DNA of 64,000 nucleotides from Thermodesulfovibrio thiophilus DSM 17215 (GTDB taxonomy: Bacteria > Nitrospirota > Thermodesulfovibrionia > Thermodesulfovibrionales > Thermodesulfovibrionaceae). The notes under the pieces were generated by a model. That model was given only the letters and a program-made list of their open reading frames with translations. It did not search any database and had not been told where the DNA came from. Positions within the stretch are counted from its first letter, which is position 1. Every line of letters starts with the position of its first letter. Both the position numbers and the translations under genes were made by a program. The stretch is taken from assembly GCF_000423865.1 (NCBI RefSeq), contig NZ_AUIU01000012.1, positions 62,001 to 126,000 of the forward strand, in the 5' to 3' direction. Shown one piece after another: positions 35,446 through 44,630 of this stretch.

Positions 35446-36369
35446 CTATAAAGAGTCTAATACCAGATTTTTTAGAACCTCAATAAATTCGGGCAACGTA
35501 TTCAATGAAGGAACTCTATATAAATCAAGCCCGAGAATGTTTGCTTTTTCTTTATAAACAATATCTATTTCATATAATGTTTCAATATGGTCAGAAACAA
35601 AGCTAACAGGAACAACTAATGTTTTTTTTATACCATTTTTAGCCAATGCTTCAATTGTTTCTTCAGTTGATGGCTTAACCCATTGAACTGGTCCTGTTCT
35701 GCTTTGATAACATATTTTCCACTGCTTTAATCTCATTTTGCTGACAATTGCTCTTACTGTTCTTTCAACTTCTGAGATATACGGATCACCTTTTTTATAA
35801 AGTGAATATGGAATTCCATGAGCACTGAAAAGAACAAAAGCATCACTTCCATATTTTTCAAATGATTTTTCAATCTGTTGTATCCACACATCAATAAAAA
35901 GAGAATAATCACACCAGGAATCTATAATTTTAAATTCAAAAATTCCATTCGCTAATTTTTTGAATCTTTCAACTGCAGATAATGTTGTAGCAGTGCAAAA
36001 CTGTGGATAAAGAGAAAGTACAACAACTTTTTTTATATGAGAGTTCTTAAATTCATCCACACCATCTTCAATAAATGGATACCAATAGCTCATTCCAGCA
36101 AGAACTTTAAAACCTGATCCAAGGGCATTTTCAAGGCAGACTGCCTGGTCAATTGTAATTTCTTTGAGTGGAGATTTTCCTCCAATCCTTTCATATGCTT
36201 TTTTTACTTTGTCTGCTCTCAAAAAAGATATTAACCATGCCATAGGTTTTTGCATAATCCCAAAGCTTGCTATGTAGGGATCACTGAAAAGATTATAAAG
36301 AAAAGGTTTAACAGCCTCAAGACTGTCAGGACCTCCCATATTAAGCAATAACACACCGACTTTACTCAT
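35446..36369 (-). CDS. hemH: Ferrochelatase
   Basis: This 307-residue enzyme inserts Fe2+ into a porphyrin (protoporphyrin IX or coproporphyrin III). It begins MSKVGVLLLNMGGPDS and has the catalytic histidine segment FSAHGIPYSLYKKGDPY, plus YQSRTGPVQWVKPST and VSFVSDHIETLYEID. The frame is open 20 codons upstream, but the ATG at 36369 follows AGGAGATGG and gives the family N-terminus. It overlaps the ubiX stop by 8 bases. Haem is needed by the cytochrome and the predicted globin in this window. Confidence 0.94.
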   Translation of the reverse strand: MSKVGVLLLNMGGPDSLEAVKPFLYNLFSDPYIASFGIMQKPMAWLISFLRADKVKKAYERIGGKSPLKEITIDQAVCLENALGSGFKVLAGMSYWYPFIEDGVDEFKNSHIKKVVVLSLYPQFCTATTLSAVERFKKLANGIFEFKIIDSWCDYSLFIDVWIQQIEKSFEKYGSDAFVLFSAHGIPYSLYKKGDPYISEVERTVRAIVSKMRLKQWKICYQSRTGPVQWVKPSTEETIEALAKNGIKKTLVVPVSFVSDHIETLYEIDIVYKEKANILGLDLYRVPSLNTLPEFIEVLKNLVLDSL

Positions 36370-36931
36370 TCCATCTCCTGTAAAGATTATTTTTAATCCC
36401 CATACTATCAAGAAGTTTGCCAGCAACAAAATTCACAATATCATCAATACGTTCAGGTTTATGATAGAAAGCCGGTACAGGAGGTGCTATAGTAACTCCA
36501 ATTCTGGCAAGCTTAAGCATATTTTCAAGATGAATCACACTGAATGGCATCTCTCTTGGTGCAATAACAAGCTTCCTATTTTCCTTAATTGTTACATCAG
36601 CAACTCTTGTTATTAAATTATCCGCATAACCATTAGCAATAGCAGAGAGTGTTTTCATGGAACATGGAACAATAAACATTCCGGCTGTTTTATAAGAGCC
36701 ACTTGCAGGTGAGGCATCAATTTGAGTTTCATCGTAAATATTCATGCTGTAGTTAGTGAATCTCTTTTTAAATTCATCCAAACTTTTATATTCTGTTTCA
36801 AGTTTCATTACATGTACAGCGGAGTGAGATAAAATTAAAGATACTTCAAAATTATTAAGAAGTTCCTCAAAAAGTTTGATTCCGTAGATTATACCTGAAG
36901 CTCCGGTTATTGCTAAAACAAGTTTTCTCAT
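36362..36931 (-). CDS. ubiX: Flavin prenyltransferase UbiX
   Basis: This 189-residue flavoprotein makes prenylated FMN, the cofactor of UbiD-type decarboxylases. It shows the FMN loop AITGASGIIYGIKLFEEL, the segment IVPCSMKTLSAIANGYADNLI and RKLVIAPREMPFSVIHLENM. In a futalosine-type cell the partner would be the UbiD-like MqnL. It has no ribosome site; an extended -10 box ends six bases before the ATG. It overlaps hemH by 8 bases and is divergent from ubiB. Confidence 0.95.
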   Translation of the reverse strand: MRKLVLAITGASGIIYGIKLFEELLNNFEVSLILSHSAVHVMKLETEYKSLDEFKKRFTNYSMNIYDETQIDASPASGSYKTAGMFIVPCSMKTLSAIANGYADNLITRVADVTIKENRKLVIAPREMPFSVIHLENMLKLARIGVTIAPPVPAFYHKPERIDDIVNFVAGKLLDSMGIKNNLYRRWNE

Positions 36932-36937
36932 TTTTAT

Positions 36938-36946
36938 ATAGTAACA
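36938..36946 (-). promoter_or_regulatory. Extended -10 promoter of ubiX-hemH-queF, predicted leaderless
   Basis: The minus strand reads TGTTACTAT, ending 6 bases before the ubiX ATG. An overlapping TATATA is an alternative but is too close to the ATG. Confidence 0.45.
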
Positions 36947-37012
36947 TTTAAATTTCTTAATAAAGAAATCATCATCAACCTGAAAATTTAATAATGTGTA
37001 AATTACTCATTT

Positions 37013-37021
37013 TGTTATAAT
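37013..37021 (+). promoter_or_regulatory. Extended -10 promoter of ubiB
   Basis: TGTTATAAT is a perfect extended -10 box ending 11 bases before the ubiB ATG, which has no Shine-Dalgarno. The predicted leader is about 4-5 nt. Confidence 0.5.
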
Positions 37022-37032
37022 AGTTTCATTAA

Positions 37033-38730
37033 ATGAATATCTTTAGATTGAGAAAAACATATCGTTCAGCCAAGAGACTTCAGGAAATAATCAATGTTTT
37101 CATTAAACACGGATTTGGCCAGATAATTGATCAGATTCATCTTGGAAGATTTATCACTTTAAAAAAGAGACTCCGAAGTTTTGGAACATGGACTTACTAT
37201 AAAGTACCCACTGTTGCTGAGAGGTTAAGAATAGCATTTGAAGAATTGGGTCCAACATTTATAAAGCTCGGGCAACTTCTTTCTTCACGTCCGGATCTTG
37301 TCACTATGAGTTATGCGAAGGAATTTAAAAAATTACAGGACAGAGTGCCAACATTTCCTATCGAACAGGTTTATCAAACAATAGAAGAAGAACTCGGAAT
37401 GCCTGTTGCAAAAATCTTTCAGGATTTTAATCCAGAACCAATTGGTTCTGCATCCATTGCACAGGTTCACAACGCTATATTAATGAATGGGACAAAAGTA
37501 ATTGTCAAAGTAAGACGACCAGGGATCGAAGAACAGATAATGCTTGACCTTAATATACTTCAAGGCCTAGCTAAACTTATTGAAAAATATGTGCCTGAAA
37601 GCAAATTATTTGATCCAGTTGGAATTGTTGATGAGTTTGCAAAGTCTATTACAAAAGAACTTGATTTCAGAAGAGAAGCAAGAAATGCACTAATCTTTAG
37701 AGAAAATTTTAAAGATTATAAAAAAGTTTATATTCCTTATGTTTTTAAGGAGTTTACAACTAAAAAAATTCTCGTTATGGAGAAAGTTGAAGGTGTAAGA
37801 ATTGATGATATCAACTCAATCAAAGAAAAAGGTCTTGATATTGAAGGTATTTTAAATATAGTTATTGATATGTATTTTAAACAAATTTTTGATCATGGTT
37901 TTTTCCATGGTGATCCTCATCCAGGAAATATCCTTGTCACAGATGATGCGCGCGTAGCTCTTGTGGATTTTGGAATAACAGGTAAAATTGACGAAGAGTT
38001 TAAAGAATCCTATGCCAATATAGCAATCGCCATAATAAATCAGAATATTGATAAACTTATCACAGAGTATCTTAAACTCGGAATCATTCCAGATGATATT
38101 GATAGAGAAAAACTTGAAAAGGAGCTCAAAGACGATATAGAAGATATTCTGTATCCTATTTATGCTTATAGAATTGAAGAAATTCAGATATCTGAACTCA
38201 TTGAGTCAATCATGAAGGTAGCTTTAAAACACAGACTTAGGTTTTTACCAGAGCTTTTATTGATTGACAAAGTTCTTATTATGCTTGAGGGTTTGACAAA
38301 AGAACTTTGCCCTGATAAATCAATTATTGAACTCATAAAACCCTATGCCAGAGAAATAATTTCAAAAAGAATTCATCCTGATTTTTATCTTAATAAAACT
38401 TTTAAAATAATACGTGAATTAAGGGATGCTGTTGAAAATATTCCATTTCAGATTAAAAAGCTCTTAAAAAAAGCCGTCAAGGATGAAATAACTGTCAGAA
38501 TGTATCATGTTAATCTTCCAGAGTTTATTAAAGATATTGACAGAGCAAGTAATAAAATATCATTCAGCCTGATTGTAAGTGCTATGATACTTAGTTCTTC
38601 TATAATGCATGCAAGTCAGGTAAAGCCTTTAATATATGGAGTTTCACTTTTTGGACTCATAATAGGTGTGGTTGCTTTTTTTCTTGGTTTATGGTTGCTT
38701 ATATCAATAATCAGATCGGGTAAACTGTGA
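37033..38730 (+). CDS. ubiB: UbiB/ABC1-family atypical kinase
   Basis: This 565-residue membrane-associated protein-kinase-like ATPase is needed for isoprenoid quinone synthesis in other bacteria. It has the KxGQ motif (FIKLGQLLSSRPDL), the Ala-rich nucleotide loop (GSASIAQVHNA), catalytic HGDPHPGNILV and metal-binding LVDFGITGKI. Two C-terminal transmembrane helices span about 515-560. In this presumed anaerobe it would act on menaquinone synthesis or lipid handling; this is inference. It is divergent from ubiX and convergent with pilD. Confidence 0.93.
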   Translation: MNIFRLRKTYRSAKRLQEIINVFIKHGFGQIIDQIHLGRFITLKKRLRSFGTWTYYKVPTVAERLRIAFEELGPTFIKLGQLLSSRPDLVTMSYAKEFKKLQDRVPTFPIEQVYQTIEEELGMPVAKIFQDFNPEPIGSASIAQVHNAILMNGTKVIVKVRRPGIEEQIMLDLNILQGLAKLIEKYVPESKLFDPVGIVDEFAKSITKELDFRREARNALIFRENFKDYKKVYIPYVFKEFTTKKILVMEKVEGVRIDDINSIKEKGLDIEGILNIVIDMYFKQIFDHGFFHGDPHPGNILVTDDARVALVDFGITGKIDEEFKESYANIAIAIINQNIDKLITEYLKLGIIPDDIDREKLEKELKDDIEDILYPIYAYRIEEIQISELIESIMKVALKHRLRFLPELLLIDKVLIMLEGLTKELCPDKSIIELIKPYAREIISKRIHPDFYLNKTFKIIRELRDAVENIPFQIKKLLKKAVKDEITVRMYHVNLPEFIKDIDRASNKISFSLIVSAMILSSSIMHASQVKPLIYGVSLFGLIIGVVAFFLGLWLLISIIRSGKL

Positions 38731-38754
38731 ATTAAATAGGCTACTGTTTTGCTT

Positions 38755-39498
38755 TTATTTAAAATACCATTTCAAAATTCTCTCACCAAAGAAGAGACAT
38801 ATTATCGCGCCTAGAGAAAGAAAAGGCCCAAAAGGAATTTTTCTATTTTTAGTTTTTTTCAAAATAACAACGCCTGCTATTGAACCAATCAGACTTCCAA
38901 TAAAAACAGTAAGCAAAGCAAATTTCCAACCCAAAAAAGCTCCTACTGCTCCATTAAGCTTTATATCACCTCCTCCCATTCCACCTCTACTAATGATTGA
39001 AACCAGCAGAAGACTGCCACCGCCTACAACTATGCCAATTAGAGATTCCACAATGTTTGATGCAATATTTGAAGAGCAAGAAGGTAAAAACGATATCATC
39101 ATTCCAAGAACAATTAAAGGAATTGAAATAGCATCCGGAATAATCTGAAACTCGATATCAATAAATGACAGGACTAAAAGTGCTGATATAAAAATCAAAA
39201 TAAAAGGTAGCTGTAAAATTAATCCAAACTTTAAATATGAAAGAAGATAAAAAATTCCATTTAATATCTCAACAACAGGATATCTGGCAGGAATCCTGGC
39301 TTTACAGTAAGCACATTTTCCTTGAAGTAATAAAAAACTTAAGACAGGGATATTATGCCAGGGTTTGATTGGTTTGCCACAGAAAGGACAGAATGAATAT
39401 GGGCTAACTATTGAAATTTTTCTTGGTAGTCTGTAAATACAAACATTAAGAAATGAACCGATCACAAGACCAAGGACAAGAAATATCAGAGATTCCAC
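38755..39498 (-). CDS. pilD: Prepilin peptidase (type IV leader peptidase)
   Basis: This 247-residue aspartic protease of the inner membrane cleaves and N-methylates type IV pilins or type II secretion pseudopilins. It has the N-terminal hydrophobic segment, a zinc-type cysteine set Cys37, Cys40, Cys62 and Cys65 (CPFCGKP, CAYCKAR), and catalytic aspartates in SFIDIEFQIIPD and GGGDIKL. About seven more helices follow. The start is GTG, and its first 13 bases overlap the upstream coiled-coil gene. No pilin genes are nearby. Confidence 0.93.
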   Translation of the reverse strand: MESLIFLVLGLVIGSFLNVCIYRLPRKISIVSPYSFCPFCGKPIKPWHNIPVLSFLLLQGKCAYCKARIPARYPVVEILNGIFYLLSYLKFGLILQLPFILIFISALLVLSFIDIEFQIIPDAISIPLIVLGMMISFLPSCSSNIASNIVESLIGIVVGGGSLLLVSIISRGGMGGGDIKLNGAVGAFLGWKFALLTVFIGSLIGSIAGVVILKKTKNRKIPFGPFLSLGAIICLFFGERILKWYFK

Positions 39499-39806
39499 CT
39501 GCTCATGTCCTTAAGTTCGTCCATTTTCTTTTTTTTATTTTCTATGTCAGTCTCCAGTTCTTTTATCTCTCTCATCAGATTTGATAATTTTTCATGATCT
39601 TTAATGTTTAAATCACTTCCCCATAAACTATATATTTCTTTGCCGATCTCTTTAAGTAATTCATCTCTTTTACTGGCAATTTTGTTCATCTCTCCAATAA
39701 GCCTTAAAACGTTTATCTCTACCTTTAACCTTTCCGAAATAACAGAAGCCCAGAATTTAAACGTTTTAAGGCCTTGTGAAAAATCCTTTTTAATAATCTC
39801 AATCAT
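39486..39806 (-). CDS. Small coiled-coil protein of unknown function
   Basis: This 106-residue charged protein has no signal peptide and no cysteine. From about residue 35 on it shows heptad-like patterns, ending in a strong coiled coil (LMREIKELETDIENKKKKMD). It is a real gene by context: AGGTGGGG precedes the ATG, the TatD/radical-SAM stop is 3 bases upstream, and its end overlaps pilD by 13 bases. I do not recognise a family. Its position before pilD could suggest a pilus-related role, but gene order here is generally mixed. Confidence 0.65.
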   Translation of the reverse strand: MIEIIKKDFSQGLKTFKFWASVISERLKVEINVLRLIGEMNKIASKRDELLKEIGKEIYSLWGSDLNIKDHEKLSNLMREIKELETDIENKKKKMDELKDMSRWNL

Positions 39807-39809
39807 TTT

Positions 39810-41159
39810 TTACCCCACCTGATCAAGATGTCTCACTTTAAAATTAACATTGAGAGAGTTAGCAATCTCTTCACATTTTTTAAGGTCAACTCTCTCCATA
39901 TCAACAACAGTTACCTGAACATAAGGAACATATTTTTTAGCATCTTTTATAAATTCTATAACTTCATCATATGCGTTCGGATTTGATGGATTGCAAATTT
40001 GATTATATGTCTCTTTATCTTGAGCATTAAGACTGATTGATATTGAATCAATCAAACCTTCAAGTTCAGGTAAAATTCTCCTTCCATGAATTAGATTGCC
40101 ATGTCCATTTGTATTAATTCTAACCCTGCCACCATTTTCTTTTATCCACTTTGCAATATCTTTAATCAAATCCAGTCTTAAAAAAGGCTCGCCATAACCA
40201 CAAAAAACAACTTCTCTATATAATTTAGGATCTCCTATAGCTTCAATCAAATCTTTGAGTGAGGGTTCTTTCTCTAATCTTAAATTATGCCCCTTTACAT
40301 AATCTGTGTGAAATCGCACACAGAATCGGCAAATATTTGTACATCTATTGGTAACATTCAAATACAGAGAGTCTCGAATTTTGTAGGCTATTTCACCTCT
40401 GGGCAGGTCTCCTATACGAAAAAGTCTGTTTACATTTACCGTTGTTATTCTATCAATATCCTCAACTGTTACTCCTTTTATTTCTGCCAGAGCCTTAGCT
40501 ATGAAAAACAAATAGGACGGTTCATTTTTTCTGCCACGCATGGGTTCAGGTGCAAGATATGGAGCATCTGTTTCAATCATCAAGTATTCATCAGGAATAT
40601 ACTTTACAACTTCTTTAATTTTTTGAGCATTTTTAAATGTAATCACTCCAGAGATTGAAATAAAAAAACCAAGTTCTATAGCTTCTTTTGCCTGTTTTAT
40701 ATTACCACCAAAACAATGCATAACTCCTTTATTAACACCAGATTCTTTTAAAATTTTTATGGTATCTTCAAATGCTTCTCTTGAGTGAACAACAACAGGA
40801 AGTCCAACATCTCTGGCAAGCTCAAGCTGTCTAGCAAATGCTGATTGTTGAATATGTCTTGGTGAATAATCATAGTGATAGTCAAGCCCGATTTCACCTA
40901 TGGCAATTACTTTAGGATGTCTGCTTAATTCAAAAATTCTTTTTAATATCTCATTATTCAGCTTATCTGCATCATGTGGATGAAGCCCAACAGTTGCATA
41001 AACCATTGGATAATCATCAGCAATTTTTACAGCTTGTTCGATACTTTCAGGATCAGAACTAACTGTAATAATAGTGTTTACTCCAGCATCAAAAGAACGT
41101 CTTATTACGTCAGGAAGCTCTTTTTTAAACATCTCAAGATGGCAGTGACTGTCAATCAT
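39810..41159 (-). CDS. TatD-family metal-dependent hydrolase fused to a radical SAM domain
   Basis: This 449-residue fusion has residues 1-250 as a complete TatD DNase-type barrel: His5/His7 (DSHCHLE), GEIGLDYHYDYSP, VVHSREAF, MHCFGG and Asp198 (ETDAPYLAP). Residues 258-449 are a compact radical SAM domain with Cys273, Cys277 and Cys280 (NRCTNICRFC), the glycine motif FCGYGEPFLR and the strand RVRINTNGHGN. TatD-linked radical SAM proteins are a known family, usually separate genes. The 192-residue length suggests no auxiliary clusters. The substrate is unknown. It overlaps apgM by 4 bases. Confidence 0.9.
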   Translation of the reverse strand: MIDSHCHLEMFKKELPDVIRRSFDAGVNTIITVSSDPESIEQAVKIADDYPMVYATVGLHPHDADKLNNEILKRIFELSRHPKVIAIGEIGLDYHYDYSPRHIQQSAFARQLELARDVGLPVVVHSREAFEDTIKILKESGVNKGVMHCFGGNIKQAKEAIELGFFISISGVITFKNAQKIKEVVKYIPDEYLMIETDAPYLAPEPMRGRKNEPSYLFFIAKALAEIKGVTVEDIDRITTVNVNRLFRIGDLPRGEIAYKIRDSLYLNVTNRCTNICRFCVRFHTDYVKGHNLRLEKEPSLKDLIEAIGDPKLYREVVFCGYGEPFLRLDLIKDIAKWIKENGGRVRINTNGHGNLIHGRRILPELEGLIDSISISLNAQDKETYNQICNPSNPNAYDEVIEFIKDAKKYVPYVQVTVVDMERVDLKKCEEIANSLNVNFKVRHLDQVG

Positions 41160-42358
41160 GCTCCAAATTTCCTGAGTCTTAATGAATTTGCCAAAACAAG
41201 TGGCATAATTGATATAGCTGGAATTATCCCAAGTTCTCCTTTAAGACATTCTCTTTCAGTAAAAGAATTAACTAAACCACCAAGAACATATGGAGATTTT
41301 ATGAGCACTGGAACAGGATGCCAGCTATGTGCCTTAAGTAAACTTGGAGTGCTGTGATCTCCTGTAATTACTAAAACATCAGGATTCAATGATAAAATTT
41401 CAGGTAAATAGCCATCAAACTCTTCTATTTTCTTTACCTTAGCTTCAAAGTTTCCATCTTCGCCAAATGAGTCAACCTTTTTAATATGAAGAAATAAAAA
41501 ATCATAGTTTTGATAAACTTTTTTCAATAATCCTATCTCCTCTTTTATATCACCTTCAACACTAAGCGTCTCCATCCCAAGCAGTCTTGTAATCCCCCTA
41601 TACATTGGATATACAGCAATTGAACATGCTTTAAGTCCATATTTTTTATCAAATGATGGAATATGCGGAATAACAGAGAATCCTCTTAACAAAATATAGT
41701 TGGCTTTTTCTTCATTTTTCAGGAGTTCTTCTGCCATTTTGATAAACTGTCTGGCTATCTCTGCAACTTCTCTGGATTCTTCGTTTAAAGGAACAGGTTC
41801 TTGAGGTGGTTGTCCCTCTTTCTGCGGGTCTGTATCTATAACCATTGCCTGTTTATCTGTTATGGTTTTTGGAAATCGCATTACAAGACAAAATCTATGC
41901 TCTTTACCTGATTTAAGAATAATTTTTACTCCATTAATCTCCTTTATCTTTTCTGAAAGTTTTTTTGTAAGTTCAATATTTTTCTCTGTTGGAATTCGTC
42001 CTGCTCTTCTGTCAACAATTATTCCATCTTTTATTGTTGCATAGTTACACCTGAGGGCAACATCTGATCTTTCAAGCTCTATTCCAAGACCAAGCGCCTC
42101 AAGAACACCTCTTCCAATCTCATACTGAAGCGGGTCATATCCAAAAACTCCAAAATGACCAGGTCCACTTCCAGGAGTAATTCCATAAGCTACAGGAATA
42201 TGAAGTCCACATGCAGAGACTTTTGCGAGATTATCAATATTTGGTTTATTTGCTGCTTCAAGCTCGGTTTTTTTATTTATTGGAAGTCCCCCTACTCCAT
42301 CAAGAATAATAAAAACAATTTTAGTATCATTTTTTTGAATTAAAGAAGAAATATCCAT
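41156..42358 (-). CDS. apgM: Cofactor-independent phosphoglycerate mutase, archaeal type
   Basis: This 400-residue alkaline-phosphatase-superfamily enzyme interconverts 3- and 2-phosphoglycerate. It has the metal-binding start FIILDGVGGLP, the catalytic-serine region TPGSGPGHFGVFGYDP and the C-terminal metal site VITGDHSTPSLLKAHSWHPVP. It differs from the 510-residue GpmI of most bacteria and is typical of archaea and some thermophilic bacteria. It has GGAGG and a separate promoter with extended -10 TGTTATATT (42403-42395). The tatD fusion follows with a 4-base overlap. Confidence 0.94.
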   Translation of the reverse strand: MDISSLIQKNDTKIVFIILDGVGGLPINKKTELEAANKPNIDNLAKVSACGLHIPVAYGITPGSGPGHFGVFGYDPLQYEIGRGVLEALGLGIELERSDVALRCNYATIKDGIIVDRRAGRIPTEKNIELTKKLSEKIKEINGVKIILKSGKEHRFCLVMRFPKTITDKQAMVIDTDPQKEGQPPQEPVPLNEESREVAEIARQFIKMAEELLKNEEKANYILLRGFSVIPHIPSFDKKYGLKACSIAVYPMYRGITRLLGMETLSVEGDIKEEIGLLKKVYQNYDFLFLHIKKVDSFGEDGNFEAKVKKIEEFDGYLPEILSLNPDVLVITGDHSTPSLLKAHSWHPVPVLIKSPYVLGGLVNSFTERECLKGELGIIPAISIMPLVLANSLRLRKFGA

Positions 42359-42394
42359 AAGTCCTCCTGTTGTCAGGCTTGAAAATATGTTATT

Positions 42395-42403
42395 AATATA
42401 ACA
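42395..42403 (-). promoter_or_regulatory. Extended -10 promoter of the apgM operon
   Basis: The minus strand reads TGTTATATT. The predicted start near 42388 gives a leader of about 30 nt containing GGAGG, a contrast to the leaderless promoters in this window. Confidence 0.45.
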
Positions 42404-42477
42404 AAAAATTAGTTTAAAATTAAAACATGCATTAGATTACTGAAGAAAATTCCAACCAATTTAAAAACTAAAATTGA

Positions 42478-42486
42478 TGCTATAAT
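42478..42486 (+). promoter_or_regulatory. Extended -10 promoter of ogt, predicted leaderless
   Basis: TGCTATAAT is a perfect extended -10 box that ends 7 bases before the ogt ATG. No ribosome site is present. Confidence 0.55.
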
Positions 42487-42493
42487 AACAAAA

Positions 42494-42970
42494 ATGTATT
42501 TTACCTGTATAAAAACTCCTATCGGTTTATTGAAAATAGAATTTGACTCCTTCTTTTCAGTTCAAAAAATTTATAAAGTTAATAAATATGAAAACACCAG
42601 CATTCCTGATACTGCCTTAAAGTTCGTTGAACAGATAGATTTGTATTTCAAAGGTAAATTAATTAATTTTAATTATCCTTTAAATATAAAACATCTTTCA
42701 GAGTTTGATAAAAAAGTAATGGAATTAATTAATCAAATTCCTTATGGTTATACTACCACATATAAATGGATTGCAAAACAACTTAACACATCACCAAGAG
42801 CTGTTGGACAGGCTTTAAAAAGAAATCCTTTGCCAATTATTATTCCATGTCATCGAGTAATAAACTCCGATGGCACATCAGGGGGATACAGCCTTGGAAT
42901 AGAAGAAAAAAAATGGCTTATTAAGCATGAACAAACTATCTTATATAAGCCTCTGTCACATAAAGTCTGA
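42494..42970 (+). CDS. ogt: Methylated-DNA--[protein]-cysteine S-methyltransferase
   Basis: This 158-residue suicide repair protein removes alkyl groups from O6-alkylguanine. The acceptor is Cys119 in PIIIPCHRVIN, followed by the conserved SDGTSGGYSLGIEEKKWLI. The recognition helix is SPRAVGQALKRNP. A short N-terminal domain precedes this, so it is of the Ogt type without an Ada transcription part. The last 35 bases overlap the convergent glgP. There is no Shine-Dalgarno; a leaderless promoter is described separately. Confidence 0.94.
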   Translation: MYFTCIKTPIGLLKIEFDSFFSVQKIYKVNKYENTSIPDTALKFVEQIDLYFKGKLINFNYPLNIKHLSEFDKKVMELINQIPYGYTTTYKWIAKQLNTSPRAVGQALKRNPLPIIIPCHRVINSDGTSGGYSLGIEEKKWLIKHEQTILYKPLSHKV

Positions 42971-44630
42971 TCATTCTATGAGTATTGAAATAGTATGCAT
43001 TCATGGCTATGGCACTTTTCATTATATTTATCCAATTGGAACGATTTTCATAGAACAACGGTAAAATTTCATTGGAAAGTTTATAGTAAATATCCTCCAC
43101 ATCTCGTCTAGTATCAGAAGTTTCATCCATCCCCCCAATTGCCCAACCAGTATAACCCTCTATCCATCCCTCTATCCACCATCCATCAAGAACACTTAAA
43201 TTGGGAACTCCATTGTGAGCTGCTTTCATTCCAGATGTGCCTGATGCTTCATAAGGTTTCAATGGATTATTAAGCCATATATCAACCCCTGCTACAAGTT
43301 TCATTGCCATTTCCATATCATAGTTTGGAATATAAACAATTTTTAGTCTGTCCTTCATCCTTTCTTTAACTTCAAAAATTTTTTGAATGATCTTTTTACC
43401 ACCTTCATCCTGTGGATGAGCCTTGCCAGCATAGATAATCTGAATTCTGCCTTCTCCAATCATTGCAAGTCTATCAGGATCCAAAAAGAGCAAATCTGCT
43501 CTTTTATAAGGAGTTACTCTTCTTGCAAATCCGATTGTAAAAGTATCATAATTAAGATTTGCAGCTGTAATTCTATTTACGTAATCTATTAAATGTTTTT
43601 TGGCTTCCACATGAGCATTCCATACTTCCTCAGAAGGGATTCTCCATGCTCTTACAAATATTTCAGGCTCATTTGCCCAACCGAAATGATACTTACTATA
43701 AAGTTTCTTAAAAGATTCTGAAACCCATGTATAAGTGTGTACTCCATTTGTTATTGCATGGATTTCATAACCGGGAAACATTTTTTCAGAGACTTCCTCA
43801 TGTTTTTTGGAAACTCCATTTATAAACTCACTTAAATTAAACCCAAGAAGAGTCATATTAAGCATACCATCACCAGCAAGTTTTTTTATCAGCCACAAAG
43901 GAACAGGTTCTCCGAGCATTTTTTGTACCAATTCATATGGGAATCTATCATGTCCTGCTTCAACAGGTGTATGAGTCGTAAATACACATACATCTTTAAC
44001 TTTATCTATGTCCCATACAAGGTCCTCAGACCATACTTCCTCAATTGGTTTTTTGAATTTGTTGAGTAATTCTAAAGTAAGGAAACTTGAGTGTCCTTCA
44101 TTCATATGATACTTGTTTATCTGAAACCCGAGATTATCCAGAATTCTCACTCCTCCGATTCCAAGAATAATTTCTTGTTTTAAACGATATTGCAAGTCTC
44201 CTCCATACAGAAAATGAGTAATTGTTCTGTCTTCAGATGTATTTTCTGGAATATCTGTATCAAGAAATAAGACCGGAACCTTTCCGCCTGTGATGCTTTC
44301 TATAACATAAAGCCATGCAGTTACATAAACAGGTTTGCCTTCTATCATTACCTCAACTTTTACATCAAGTTTGCTCAGATATTTTTCAATATCCCATGGA
44401 TCAGGATGTTCAATCTGTCTTCCAAAAGGATCAAGTTCTTGTTTAAAATATCCCATCCTGTGAATTAGAGTAATTCCCACCATTGGAATTCTTAAATCAG
44501 CCGCTGATTTAAGCGTATCTCCTGCTAAAATACCGAGACCTCCGCTATATGTATGCATCTCAGGTCTTATTCCTATTTCCATTGAAAAATAAGCAATTCT
44601 TCCTTCTTTTAAAAATTCCTCTACAACCAT
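42936..44630 (-). CDS. glgP: Alpha-glucan phosphorylase, short GT35 type
   Basis: This 564-residue PLP enzyme releases glucose-1-phosphate from glycogen or maltodextrin. It belongs to the short phosphorylase subfamily found in thermophiles, compared with about 800 residues in E. coli GlgP. Visible features are FSMEIGIRPEMHTYSGGLG at the N-terminus, the nucleophile region YHMNEGHSS, and the PLP lysine in SGTSGMKAAHNGVPN. AGGAAGGG precedes the ATG. It overlaps the mqnD stop by 10 bases and is convergent with ogt. Confidence 0.93.
   Translation of the reverse strand: MVVEEFLKEGRIAYFSMEIGIRPEMHTYSGGLGILAGDTLKSAADLRIPMVGITLIHRMGYFKQELDPFGRQIEHPDPWDIEKYLSKLDVKVEVMIEGKPVYVTAWLYVIESITGGKVPVLFLDTDIPENTSEDRTITHFLYGGDLQYRLKQEIILGIGGVRILDNLGFQINKYHMNEGHSSFLTLELLNKFKKPIEEVWSEDLVWDIDKVKDVCVFTTHTPVEAGHDRFPYELVQKMLGEPVPLWLIKKLAGDGMLNMTLLGFNLSEFINGVSKKHEEVSEKMFPGYEIHAITNGVHTYTWVSESFKKLYSKYHFGWANEPEIFVRAWRIPSEEVWNAHVEAKKHLIDYVNRITAANLNYDTFTIGFARRVTPYKRADLLFLDPDRLAMIGEGRIQIIYAGKAHPQDEGGKKIIQKIFEVKERMKDRLKIVYIPNYDMEMAMKLVAGVDIWLNNPLKPYEASGTSGMKAAHNGVPNLSVLDGWWIEGWIEGYTGWAIGGMDETSDTRRDVEDIYYKLSNEILPLFYENRSNWINIMKSAIAMNAYYFNTHRMIRLYVTEAYIR

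Noticed and set aside
36362-38730. ubiX and ubiB as evidence for ubiquinone synthesis
   Set aside because: No ubiquinone-specific hydroxylases or methylases are present and mqnD indicates menaquinone by the futalosine route; both families also serve that pathway.
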